A stretch of DNA of 8,534 nucleotides from Candidatus Martarchaeota archaeon (GTDB taxonomy: Archaea > Micrarchaeota > Micrarchaeia > Micrarchaeales > Micrarchaeaceae), in assembly GCA_023474385.1 (NCBI GenBank), contig JAMCYB010000015.1, positions 1-8,534 on the forward strand, read 5' to 3'. The stretch's first letter is position 1, and each line of letters starts with the position of its first letter. Below are positions 1 through 5,715 of the stretch, piece after piece. Both the position numbers and the translations under genes were made by a program. The notes beneath the pieces are model-generated. The model worked only from the letters and a program-made list of their open reading frames with translations, did not search any database and had not been told where the DNA came from.

Positions 1-284
1 GCAGCATACTGCGGCAGCTCGCCGTTGCACTCGCCCTCTATGGATATGAAGTTTGTTGTGCCTGCTCCTTCTGGCCTCACCACCTGGCATGAGCCTGGCG
101 AAGCTTTGGGGGCGAATGTCATGGGATTGAACACGCCCAATTCGAAAAGTGCCGCAAGAACCACGGCAATGATTAGGATAGCCCAGCCGTATGTCATCAA
201 GTACTCCATTGCGCTCTGCGATGCAAACCTCTGATGAAACTCTCTCTGAGAGTTTCCCTTGCGAAAAGCCTTCATGTGCCTCAT
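1..284 (-). CDS. Type IV pilin-like / class III signal-peptide surface protein (3' part beyond window)
   Basis: The first 94 codons are visible; the reading frame stays open to the left edge, so the C-terminus is missing. The N-terminus is basic (residues 1-22), followed by QSAMEYLMTYGW and a hydrophobic helix AILIIAVVLAALFELGVF (about 35-52). Gln23 as +1 and Glu27 as +5 fit the class III (prepilin-peptidase) signals of archaeal pilins, with cleavage predicted after Ser22. This SAMEYLMTYGWAIL block is very common in Micrarchaeota/ARMAN-type proteins of the cell surface. The mature part begins with an extracellular segment containing Cys and Gly/Pro turns. ATG at 284 is preferred because a TATA-like TTTTTATG lies about 25 nt upstream, which fits a leaderless mRNA; ATG at 275 (Met4) is the alternative. 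It lies 43 nt downstream of another surface-protein gene on the same strand. The exact role (pilus, adhesin or S-layer associated) cannot be read from this part. Confidence 0.8.
   Translation of the reverse strand, partial: MRHMKAFRKGNSQREFHQRFASQSAMEYLMTYGWAILIIAVVLAALFELGVFNPMTFAPKASPGSCQVVRPEGAGTTNFISIEGECNGELPQYA
236..256 (-). other. Perfect 9-bp stem, 3-nt loop hairpin in early coding region
   Basis: On the transcribed (minus) strand the arms are GAAACTCTC and GAGAGTTTC around the loop AGA. It starts 28 nt after the ATG of the pilin-like gene (codons about 10-16, KGNSQREF). The perfect inverted repeat is seen directly. A role in translation or mRNA stability is inference. Confidence 0.5.
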
Positions 285-295
285 AGTAGGTTATC

Positions 296-312
296 AAAAA
301 AAGGCATAAAAA
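296..312 (-). terminator. Oligo-T terminator after the glycoprotein gene
   Basis: On the minus strand a T5 run and a T7 run follow the glycoprotein stop codon within 35 nt, in the context GCCTTTTTATGCCTTTTTTT. Archaeal intrinsic termination typically needs only such T-tracts. The block GCCTTTTT occurs twice with a 10-bp period. Confidence 0.55.
305..312 (-). promoter_or_regulatory. TATA box for the pilin-like gene
   Basis: TTTTTATG on the minus strand is centred about 25 nt before the ATG at 284. That is the spacing expected if transcription begins at or next to the start codon (leaderless mRNA). It overlaps the T5 run of the preceding terminator. Confidence 0.45.
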
Positions 313-327
313 GGCTTTGAGCAACGG

Positions 328-1410
328 TCAGGTTATGGTTAGGTTCTCAAGTATTCCGGGCTGCTGGTTGGGGGTGCTAGAAAGCCTGAAGTCTCCCGCC
401 ACCATGTATTCGTGCTCCTGGACTTCTGTGACTACCAGCCTTACCCTCACAGTCTTTCCATATAGAGTAGTTAGAGGTATCGTTGCGTTGCGCAGCATAA
501 AGGTCTGTGCGCTGCTGTTTGATATCCTGTACGTATTGAAATATGCTTTTATTGCTGGAGTATTGTTGCGCAATATCTCCACGTATATGTATGGGCTGTA
601 ATAGCTTATTATCTGGAAATTCAGGAACGGCTGGGTAACTGTGAACTGCGATGACGTCAGGTTGCCGACTCCCTGCGTCGTTATGTTGCAGTAATAGGTT
701 GATGCATAGTATGTAGCGTTGTAGCCACTCCATGGAGTTCTCTCAGGATAGCACGAATTGGCATTTGCGGCAGGCAGGTCGAGGGGCTTCTTCTTGAAAG
801 CCAAGCCGGTAGCGTTCCATCCAGTGAAGCTGCCGGTGGAAAAGTTGCCATTGAAGACGTTTGTATACACGGAGTTGTTATGCGGCTGCAGCGATGTGTT
901 CAGTGCAGCTACGAAGAAATAACACGGCGAGCTGCCGTTTGATGGAACCGATGGAGCTGGGCCGGTTTGCATGGTCAGCGAATATTTGCCTGCAGAAAGG
1001 TTGTAGTCTTTGTATAGGATTGGGCACGTATTGGTAAAGCTCCTGTTAACTATTGTGCTGTTATTGGCATTGACCAGATTAACATGCACGTATGAACTGT
1101 TTATACTTGATACCCATAGCCCGAGCTCTCCGCCCCCCCATGAACATTTTACGGTCTGCGTAGTATTGAAGTTTGATGAGTATAAGTAGGCAACGGTGGC
1201 GCAGGATAGGTATGTCTTATTTGTATAGTTCTTTGACGTGCTGTTGGTAGTATTAACCGGGATGGTGGTTGTCGTAGTGGTTTTGTTGGCTATCCTGGCT
1301 ATAGTGGTAGTCGCATGCCCTACCTGGGGTATTCTAAACCCTGTCGAGAGGTACCACAGCAGTATGATTATGGCAATTACTATTATGTAAGCCACCAAGC
1401 CTTTGTGCAT
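328..1410 (-). CDS. Membrane-anchored, heavily N-glycosylatable surface protein
   Basis: This is a protein of about 360 residues with a short N-terminus (MHKGLVAY), one hydrophobic anchor at about 6-21 and a Thr-rich stalk (TTTTTT near 44-49). A long extracellular part follows, with six Cys and about 23 N-X-S/T sequons spread over its whole length. Near 187-198 the motif NGNFSTGSFTGW resembles the start of extracellular jelly-roll (carbohydrate-binding-like) domains of the 'NGDFETGDFSGW' kind, followed by beta-strand-like sequence to the end. No catalytic motif is recognised. Orientation with a single N-terminal anchor suggests an S-layer-associated or adhesive glycoprotein. The start at 1410 is chosen because a TATA-like element directly precedes 1440, which would place transcription initiation near 1420, inside the longer reading frame. 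ATG at 1440 (10 residues longer) is the alternative. It lies just upstream of a pilin-like gene on the same strand. Confidence 0.72.
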   Translation of the reverse strand: MHKGLVAYIIVIAIIILLWYLSTGFRIPQVGHATTTIARIANKTTTTTTIPVNTTNSTSKNYTNKTYLSCATVAYLYSSNFNTTQTVKCSWGGGELGLWVSSINSSYVHVNLVNANNSTIVNRSFTNTCPILYKDYNLSAGKYSLTMQTGPAPSVPSNGSSPCYFFVAALNTSLQPHNNSVYTNVFNGNFSTGSFTGWNATGLAFKKKPLDLPAANANSCYPERTPWSGYNATYYASTYYCNITTQGVGNLTSSQFTVTQPFLNFQIISYYSPYIYVEILRNNTPAIKAYFNTYRISNSSAQTFMLRNATIPLTTLYGKTVRVRLVVTEVQEHEYMVAGDFRLSSTPNQQPGILENLTIT

Positions 1411-1440
1411 GCATATCCACGCTAATATTGCAAAAGGCAT

Positions 1441-1452
1441 AAATTTATACTT
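1441..1452 (-). promoter_or_regulatory. TATA box of the glycoprotein gene (possibly bidirectional)
   Basis: On the minus strand AAGTATAAATTT sits immediately before the ATG at 1440 and about 35 nt before the ATG at 1410. On the plus strand the same bases read AAATTTATACTT, which could also serve the divergent flavoprotein gene with a leader of about 120 nt. The rest of 1453-1592 shows no gene, tRNA fold or repeat that I can support. Confidence 0.45.
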
Positions 1453-1592
1453 TGCCTTATTACTTCACGGATCGACTGTACAGGTTGCACTGCCGTAATG
1501 TGCATCGCTGCTATGGGGCCGCGGCAACAGCTACGTGGACAGATGCTGCTGCGCATTTCGCTTGCAGCTATGCATTCATGATTGTGATATAC

Positions 1593-2162
1593 ATGGGGGA
1601 TAAGACAAGGATATTGGGCGTGGCTGGAAGCTTAAGGAAGGATTCTTATAATAGGGCGCTGCTTGGGGCGATTGCCGGCATTGCCCCAGATGGCATAGAG
1701 GTGGAGATTTACGAGCTCAACGATATACCGCTGTACAACCAGGATATTGATACGCCTGAGAGCATGCCTGAAAGCGTAAGGGATTTCAAGAGAAGGATAA
1801 AGGAAGCGGATGCAATACTGTTTGTGACGCCGGAGTACAACAGGTCAATACCCGGCGTATTGAAGAATGCAATAGACTGGGCGTCTAGGCCGTATAATGA
1901 CAACTCTTTTGACGACAAGCCGGTTGCCACAATAGGGGCTACGGATGGTATGCTCGGCACAGCTGTAGTACAATATCATCTGCGCGAGGTATTCTCCTTC
2001 CTGAACGCGCACCCGATGGAAAGGCCCCAGCTCTTTATATCAGGGATAAGCAAGAAGCTTGCAGGAGGAAAAGTCCAGGACGAGGAGCTGAAGAGGCTGC
2101 TGCTCCTGTTTATAAACAATCTTGCTCTGTGGGCGGCAAGGATTAACAATGGCAAGGCATAA
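1593..2162 (+). CDS. NADPH-dependent FMN reductase family flavoprotein (ChrR/quinone reductase-like)
   Basis: This 189-residue protein, a typical length for the family, has a flavodoxin-like fold. The FMN phosphate-binding loop GVAGSLRKDSYNRAL lies at residues 9-23. The family hallmark FVTPEYNRSIPGVLKN, continuing into AIDW, lies at 77-96, and the ATIGATDGMLGTAVVQYHLR segment at 112-131. Members are soluble FMN enzymes that use NAD(P)H to reduce flavins, quinones, azo dyes or metals such as chromate; the physiological acceptor cannot be told from sequence. ATG at 1593 is chosen because GTGAT, complementary to the 16S rRNA tail, lies 4 nt upstream and MGDKTRILGVAGS is a normal N-terminus. The open frame reaching back to 1452 adds a Cys/His/Ala-rich stretch unlike the family. 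It lies 39 nt upstream of sdhA on the same strand, so co-transcription is possible. A two-electron quinone reductase next to complex II would be plausible but is unproven. Confidence 0.87.
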   Translation: MGDKTRILGVAGSLRKDSYNRALLGAIAGIAPDGIEVEIYELNDIPLYNQDIDTPESMPESVRDFKRRIKEADAILFVTPEYNRSIPGVLKNAIDWASRPYNDNSFDDKPVATIGATDGMLGTAVVQYHLREVFSFLNAHPMERPQLFISGISKKLAGGKVQDEELKRLLLLFINNLALWAARINNGKA

Positions 2163-2165
2163 ATT
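2159..2165 (+). promoter_or_regulatory. Weak TATA-like element upstream of sdhA
   Basis: ATAAATT overlaps the stop codon of the flavoprotein gene. Initiation about 25 nt downstream would give a leader of roughly 15 nt to the ATG at 2202, containing the AGGTG ribosome-binding site. It is a weak match; read-through from the upstream gene is equally possible. Confidence 0.25.
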
Positions 2166-2191
2166 GCTTAGGTGCAAAAAAATATGGTTGC

Positions 2192-2196
2192 AGGTG
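2192..2196 (+). promoter_or_regulatory. Ribosome-binding site that sets the sdhA start
   Basis: AGGTG lies 5 nt before ATG 2202. A second AGGTG at 2170-2174 lies 9 nt before ATG 2184, so an N-terminus six residues longer is possible. The shorter form MDYKEIDTDVLVLGAG puts the FAD motif at the usual distance from the start. Confidence 0.5.
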
Positions 2197-2201
2197 CACT
2201 G

Positions 2202-3914
2202 ATGGATTACAAGGAGATAGATACAGATGTACTCGTATTGGGTGCTGGCGGAGGGGGACTGAGGGCTGCGATAGAAGCGCTGTCAAAAGGCGCAACAGTA
2301 GCAGTTGTATCAAAATCGCTCTTGGGGAAGGCCCACACGGTTATGGCTGAGGGCGGCATCGCGGCTGCAGTCGGCAATGTCGATTCGAAGGACAGCTGGG
2401 AGGTGCATTTCTCCGATACTATAGTTGAAGGGGCGTATGTAGGCAACTGGCGCATGGCCGAGATACTTGCCAAGGAAGCGCCAGAACGGGTCTATGAACT
2501 TGAAAGGTACGGAGCGCTTTTTGACAGGACACCGGATGGCAAGATAATGCAGAGGGCCTTTGGTGCGCACACATATAGGAGGCTGTGCCACGTTGGCGAC
2601 AAGACAGGCCTTGAGCTGATACGCACGCTCGAAGACAAAATACTGCACACAGAAGGCGCGCAGATACTTGACGAAACCTTTATAACCAAGCTGTTCTCAG
2701 ACGGCAGGCGCGTTATCGGCGCCATTGGATTCAGCATGCGCACCGGTGAAATAATAGTATTCAACGCCAAATCCGTTATAGTGGCAAGCGGAGGATTGGG
2801 CAGGCTTTACAAGGTCACATCAAACTCATGGGAAAGCACAGGGGATGGCATAGCGCTTGCGTTTAGGATAGGCGCAGTGCTTAGGGACATGGAAATGATA
2901 CAGTTCCACCCAACAGGCATGGTGTGGCCGCCAGGAGTAAAGGGGCTTTTGGTTACCGAAGGCGTTAGGGGCGAGGGAGGAATCTTGCTCAACGCGAAGG
3001 GGGAGCGCTTCATGCTTAGGTATTCCCCAGAGAAGAAGGAACTCGATGCTAGGGATGTTGTTGCAAGGGCGATATATAACGAGATAGAGACAGGCAACGG
3101 CACCGAGCACAAAGCGGTATATTTGGATATCACGAGCAAAGGCCCAGCCTTCATAAGGAAGAAGCTTCCTGCGATGTACGAGCAGTTCAAGGAGTTTGCA
3201 GGAGTTGACATCACCAAGGAAAAGATGGAGGTTGCACCGACTGTCCACTACTTCATGGGAGGGATAGAGGTGGAGGCGGAGACATGCAGGACTAACATAC
3301 CCGGATTGTATTCATGCGGCGAGGCTGCAGGAGGGCTGCACGGAGCAAACAGGCTAGGCGGCAATTCCCTTGCGGACATACTGGTCTTCGGGAGGCGCGC
3401 GGGGTCTGATTCTGCCGGGTATTCCAAAGGCGTTCAGCTTGAGAGAGTCAGCAAGGCAGAAATAGAGGACGAGATTGGGAGGATGAACTCCTATCTGAAG
3501 GATGGAGCTGAAAGCCCGTACCCGTTAGTAGAGGAACTCAGGATTACCATGTCTGAAAAGGTGGGGATAATACGCAATGAAAAGGACTTGAACGAAGCCC
3601 TGAACAGGATAAGGGGGCTGAAAGAGAGGAGCAAGGGGATAGGGGTCGCAGGAGGCATAAAATTCAACCAGGGCTTCATGACATGCTTCGAACTGGACAA
3701 CATGCTGGCACTCGCAGAATGCGTAGTGATGAGCGCCTTGGAGAGGAAGGAGAGCAGAGGCGCGCATACGCGCAGCGATTACCCAAAGAAGGACAGAAGC
3801 TACAAGCTCAACATACTGTGCAGATTTGAAGATGGAAAGGCTGTGCTCAGCAGGAAACCAATACCAGATATGCCGGACAACCTTGCAAGAATAGTCAAAG
3901 AGGAGGTATATTGA
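2202..3914 (+). CDS. sdhA: Succinate dehydrogenase / fumarate reductase flavoprotein subunit (Sdh1-like, type F)
   Basis: This 570-residue flavoprotein of complex II oxidises succinate to fumarate (or the reverse) with covalently bound FAD. Visible motifs are: the dinucleotide-binding loop LVLGAGGGGLRAA (11-23); AHTVMAEGG with His45, the expected FAD-linking histidine; QFHPTGMVWPPGVKG with His236; TEGVRGEGG with Arg256; the RDVVARA helix (Arg284); HYFMGGIEV with His349; and HGANRLGGNSLADILVFGRR with Arg384. The catalytic His/Arg set is therefore complete. KAHTVMAEGG, TSNSWESTGDG, FHPTGMVWPP and VDITKEKMEV closely resemble, from memory, actinobacterial Sdh1 SdhA rather than the classical E. 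coli type. At 570 residues it is shorter than the roughly 640-residue actinobacterial proteins, apparently lacking an insertion before the RDVVARA helix. The C-terminus ESRGAHTRSDYPKKD is typical. Its stop codon overlaps the start of sdhB by one base, showing a translationally coupled operon. Direction of catalysis cannot be decided from sequence. Confidence 0.95.
   Translation: MDYKEIDTDVLVLGAGGGGLRAAIEALSKGATVAVVSKSLLGKAHTVMAEGGIAAAVGNVDSKDSWEVHFSDTIVEGAYVGNWRMAEILAKEAPERVYELERYGALFDRTPDGKIMQRAFGAHTYRRLCHVGDKTGLELIRTLEDKILHTEGAQILDETFITKLFSDGRRVIGAIGFSMRTGEIIVFNAKSVIVASGGLGRLYKVTSNSWESTGDGIALAFRIGAVLRDMEMIQFHPTGMVWPPGVKGLLVTEGVRGEGGILLNAKGERFMLRYSPEKKELDARDVVARAIYNEIETGNGTEHKAVYLDITSKGPAFIRKKLPAMYEQFKEFAGVDITKEKMEVAPTVHYFMGGIEVEAETCRTNIPGLYSCGEAAGGLHGANRLGGNSLADILVFGRRAGSDSAGYSKGVQLERVSKAEIEDEIGRMNSYLKDGAESPYPLVEELRITMSEKVGIIRNEKDLNEALNRIRGLKERSKGIGVAGGIKFNQGFMTCFELDNMLALAECVVMSALERKESRGAHTRSDYPKKDRSYKLNILCRFEDGKAVLSRKPIPDMPDNLARIVKEEVY
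3902..3907 (+). promoter_or_regulatory. Strong Shine-Dalgarno for sdhB inside the sdhA 3' end
   Basis: GGAGGT lies 6 nt before ATG 3914, within the last codons of sdhA (encoding EEVY). It fixes ATG 3914 rather than the in-frame TTG at 3911 as the sdhB start. Confidence 0.7.
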
Positions 3915-4732
3915 TGCCAGATGATAGGGACGGCGCAAAAGGTCAGAAGGATGCCAATGCGGTCAAGAACGTCAAAATAAGCGTGTATAGGCACGATCCT
4001 GCGGTGAGCAAGAGCGGGACTTATCAGGATTTTGAGGTGCCAACGCATGAAGGCATGGTGGTGCTTGACGCCATAAATTATATAGTGAACAATTATGATA
4101 CAACGCTTGCGGTTAGATGGAACTGCAAAGCTGCAAGGTGCGGATCGTGCGCCGCCGAGATAAATGGAGTGCCCAAGCTCATGTGCAAGACTAGGCTCGA
4201 GACACTGCCGGACAAAGTGGTTGTGGCCCCTATGCGGGCGTTCCCGCTCGTCAAGGATCTCGTCACCGACGTTTCTGAGAATTACGAGATAGAGAAGCGC
4301 ATGCTGCCCTTCTCGCCCAAGAAGAACCAGAAGGAACCGTGGATAATAGACGAGATGGATGTGGGCAGGTCGCAGGAGTTCAGAAAATGCATCGAATGCT
4401 TCCTCTGCATGGACGTGTGCCATGTGGTGCGCAGCCACAATACTGAGTACATAGGCCCGAGGCACGTTGTCAAAGCCGCCTCGCTGGATATGCACCCGAT
4501 GGATTCCATAGACCGTTCCAGAACGTTGGCGAAACAGCAGGGATTGGGATACTGCAATGTAACGAAATGCTGCCAGGAGGTTTGTCCGGAGCACATACGC
4601 ATAACTGACAACGCAATAATACCGGAGAAGGAGAGATCGGTGGACAATTTCTACGATCCGGTCATGGGCCTCGTTGCAAGGCTCAGGGGGAAGGATAAAG
4701 GCACTGACAATAGTGCAATAGAGAGGGATTGA
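3914..4732 (+). CDS. sdhB: Succinate dehydrogenase iron-sulfur subunit (Sdh1-like, type F)
   Basis: This 272-residue electron-transfer subunit of complex II carries three Fe-S clusters in a row. The N-terminal ferredoxin domain binds [2Fe-2S] through NCKAARCGSC (Cys71, 76, 79) and Cys91 in KLMCKT. The C-terminal domain has CIECFLCMDVC (Cys159, 162, 165, 169) and YCNVTKCCQEVCPEHI (Cys214, 220, 224), giving [4Fe-4S] and [3Fe-4S] clusters with the same 6- and 4-residue spacings as the E. coli subunit. Cys219 is an extra cysteine next to ligand Cys220. CIECFLC..VCHVV, the LDMHPMD segment, LGYCN(V/I)TKCC and CPEHI(R/K)ITDNA are, from memory, diagnostic of actinobacterial Sdh1 SdhB. A charged extension of about 19 residues precedes the first beta strand. 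The ATG overlaps the sdhA stop by one base, and sdhC follows after 3 nt. Confidence 0.95.
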   Translation: MPDDRDGAKGQKDANAVKNVKISVYRHDPAVSKSGTYQDFEVPTHEGMVVLDAINYIVNNYDTTLAVRWNCKAARCGSCAAEINGVPKLMCKTRLETLPDKVVVAPMRAFPLVKDLVTDVSENYEIEKRMLPFSPKKNQKEPWIIDEMDVGRSQEFRKCIECFLCMDVCHVVRSHNTEYIGPRHVVKAASLDMHPMDSIDRSRTLAKQQGLGYCNVTKCCQEVCPEHIRITDNAIIPEKERSVDNFYDPVMGLVARLRGKDKGTDNSAIERD

Positions 4733-4735
4733 TGC

Positions 4736-5458
4736 ATGGAAGCTAACCTGAATGGTATCGGCAACAGGCTCTACAAGTACATACCTGGCGAATTCTTCGA
4801 GAGCAACGCCAGGCTGTATTCATTCATGGTACTGCTCGCAGTAGCGATAGCTGGGCTTGTGATCTTCCCAGTTGCTGAGTTCAAGGGCTATATAGACCCG
4901 TTCTATTCGCCGACAATACTTGTCTTGCCTTTTGTGGGCCTTTACAGGCTTACGTGCTATGCGTATAGGAAGGATTACAACAGGCATGTGTTCAAGCATC
5001 CGCTCGTATGCACAGCATATGGCAGGCTGGACGACAGCACGAGGAAGTACACTGGCGAGACGAGCATGTTCATGAAGGCAGAGAATCTTCACAGATATTT
5101 CCTATATGTTGCGATAGCGATACTGCCTTTCTTCTATTACGACTTCTACATATCGCTGTTCTATGCAGGGTATTTCATACTCAGGCTAGGCAGCGTGATA
5201 CTGCTCCTCAACGCGCTTTTCATAACGATGTATGTACTCTCGTGCCATTCGTTCAGGAGCCTTATAGGCGGGAGGAAGGACTGCTATAGCTGCATGGCAG
5301 GAGGCAAGGGCGTCAATAAAGTGTACAGGGCGCAATCGAGGCTCAATTCCCACCATGAGGCGATAGCGTGGCTGAGCCTAATATTCATAATATTTGTAGA
5401 CCTTTATCTGAGAGGACTGGCTGCAGGGTTGCCAATAGACAAGATTCTGATACATTAG
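4736..5458 (+). CDS. sdhC: Complex II membrane anchor, type F SdhC with candidate Rieske-type cluster motif
   Basis: This 240-residue protein has about five membrane helices (roughly 29-46, 57-75, 120-146, 148-170 and 210-229). It would bind the SdhAB pair to the membrane and pass electrons to quinone. Family marks are RLTCYAYRKDYNR (71-83), ENLHRYFLY with His119 (116-124), VLSCHSFRSLIGGRKDCYSC (167-186; Cys170, His171, Cys183, Cys186), and SRLNSHHEAIAWLSL (201-215; His206, His207) followed by a VDLYLRGLAAG end. These match, from memory, the single large membrane subunit of actinobacterial Sdh1, not the short SdhC/SdhD pair of E. coli-type enzymes. In the Mycobacterium smegmatis Sdh1 structure this subunit holds a membrane-embedded Rieske-type [2Fe-2S] cluster with Cys and His ligands. 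Which residues are ligands here is inferred, not proven. It starts 3 nt after the sdhB stop; the upstream ribosome-binding site is weak, so translational coupling is likely. Confidence 0.87.
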   Translation: MEANLNGIGNRLYKYIPGEFFESNARLYSFMVLLAVAIAGLVIFPVAEFKGYIDPFYSPTILVLPFVGLYRLTCYAYRKDYNRHVFKHPLVCTAYGRLDDSTRKYTGETSMFMKAENLHRYFLYVAIAILPFFYYDFYISLFYAGYFILRLGSVILLLNALFITMYVLSCHSFRSLIGGRKDCYSCMAGGKGVNKVYRAQSRLNSHHEAIAWLSLIFIIFVDLYLRGLAAGLPIDKILIH

Positions 5459-5463
5459 GTGAT

Positions 5464-5634
5464 ATGGTGAAGAGAATTTTACCGACAAGGTTCAGGTATC
5501 CGCTGTTCTTCGCTGCGGTAATGATAATGTTCGTAGCAGGATTGGCTGAAAAATACCTCAATCTTGGCATTGGGCTCACAGAAGTTTCGGTTGCCCTGGG
5601 ATTCATTCTGCTTGTGGTATCTATAGCGGTATGA
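5464..5634 (+). CDS. Small two-helix membrane protein, candidate accessory complex II subunit
   Basis: This 56-residue protein has a basic N-terminus (MVKRILPTRFRY), then one hydrophobic helix at about 12-27, a polar turn (AEKYLNLGIGLTE) and a second helix at about 36-55. No named family is recognised. It begins 5 nt after the sdhC stop codon with AGGTGAT directly in front. The Shine-Dalgarno is very close to ATG 5464 and better spaced for GTG 5467, which would shorten it by one residue. Tight coupling, a clear ribosome-binding site and two membrane helices argue that it is real and made together with complex II. It could be a small structural subunit, as small extra helices are known in other complex II enzymes (SdhF of mycobacterial Sdh2), or an assembly factor. 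The function is unproven. Confidence 0.65.
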   Translation: MVKRILPTRFRYPLFFAAVMIMFVAGLAEKYLNLGIGLTEVSVALGFILLVVSIAV

Positions 5635-5685
5635 TGCCCATAATGCGCATATGGTGAGGTGCCGGGGGCATTGATGCGCAGTTCA

Positions 5686-5695
5686 TTTTATAAAT
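5686..5695 (+). promoter_or_regulatory. TATA box of the lyase gene (leaderless transcript)
   Basis: TTTTATAAAT is centred about 25 nt upstream of ATG 5716, the spacing that places initiation at the start codon. No Shine-Dalgarno precedes the ATG (GCGTAGTTGAACT), which agrees with leaderless translation. Upstream, the 7-mer ATGCGCA occurs twice (5643-5649 and 5674-5680), the first within the palindrome ATGCGCAT. These could be operator half-sites but are short enough to be chance. Confidence 0.7.
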
Positions 5696-5715
5696 GTTGT
5701 TTGCGTAGTTGAACT

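Noticed and set aside
317..601. Plus-strand open frame opposite the glycoprotein gene
   Set aside because: It is antisense shadow of the sequon-rich gene, with no ribosome-binding site and no recognisable family.
1452..1592. 47-codon N-terminal extension of the flavoprotein
   Set aside because: The stretch is Cys/His/Ala-rich and unlike the family. A GTGAT ribosome-binding site before ATG 1593 and the normal N-terminus MGDKTRILGVAGS favour the shorter protein.
1453..1592. Possible small RNA or tRNA in the divergent intergenic region
   Set aside because: I could not build a tRNA cloverleaf or a convincing long stem; it is probably leader and promoter sequence.
2172..2201. Upstream GTG (2172) and ATG (2184) starts for sdhA
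   Set aside because: ATG 2202 has AGGTG 5 nt upstream and gives the usual distance to the FAD motif. ATG 2184 cannot be fully excluded.
3800..4594. Long minus-strand open frame across the sdhA/sdhB junction
   Set aside because: It is the antisense shadow of two clear genes, with His/Arg-rich composition and no recognisable domain.
5368..5463. In-frame extension of the small two-helix protein back into sdhC
   Set aside because: It would overlap sdhC by 30 codons out of frame. AGGTGAT before 5464 marks the true start.
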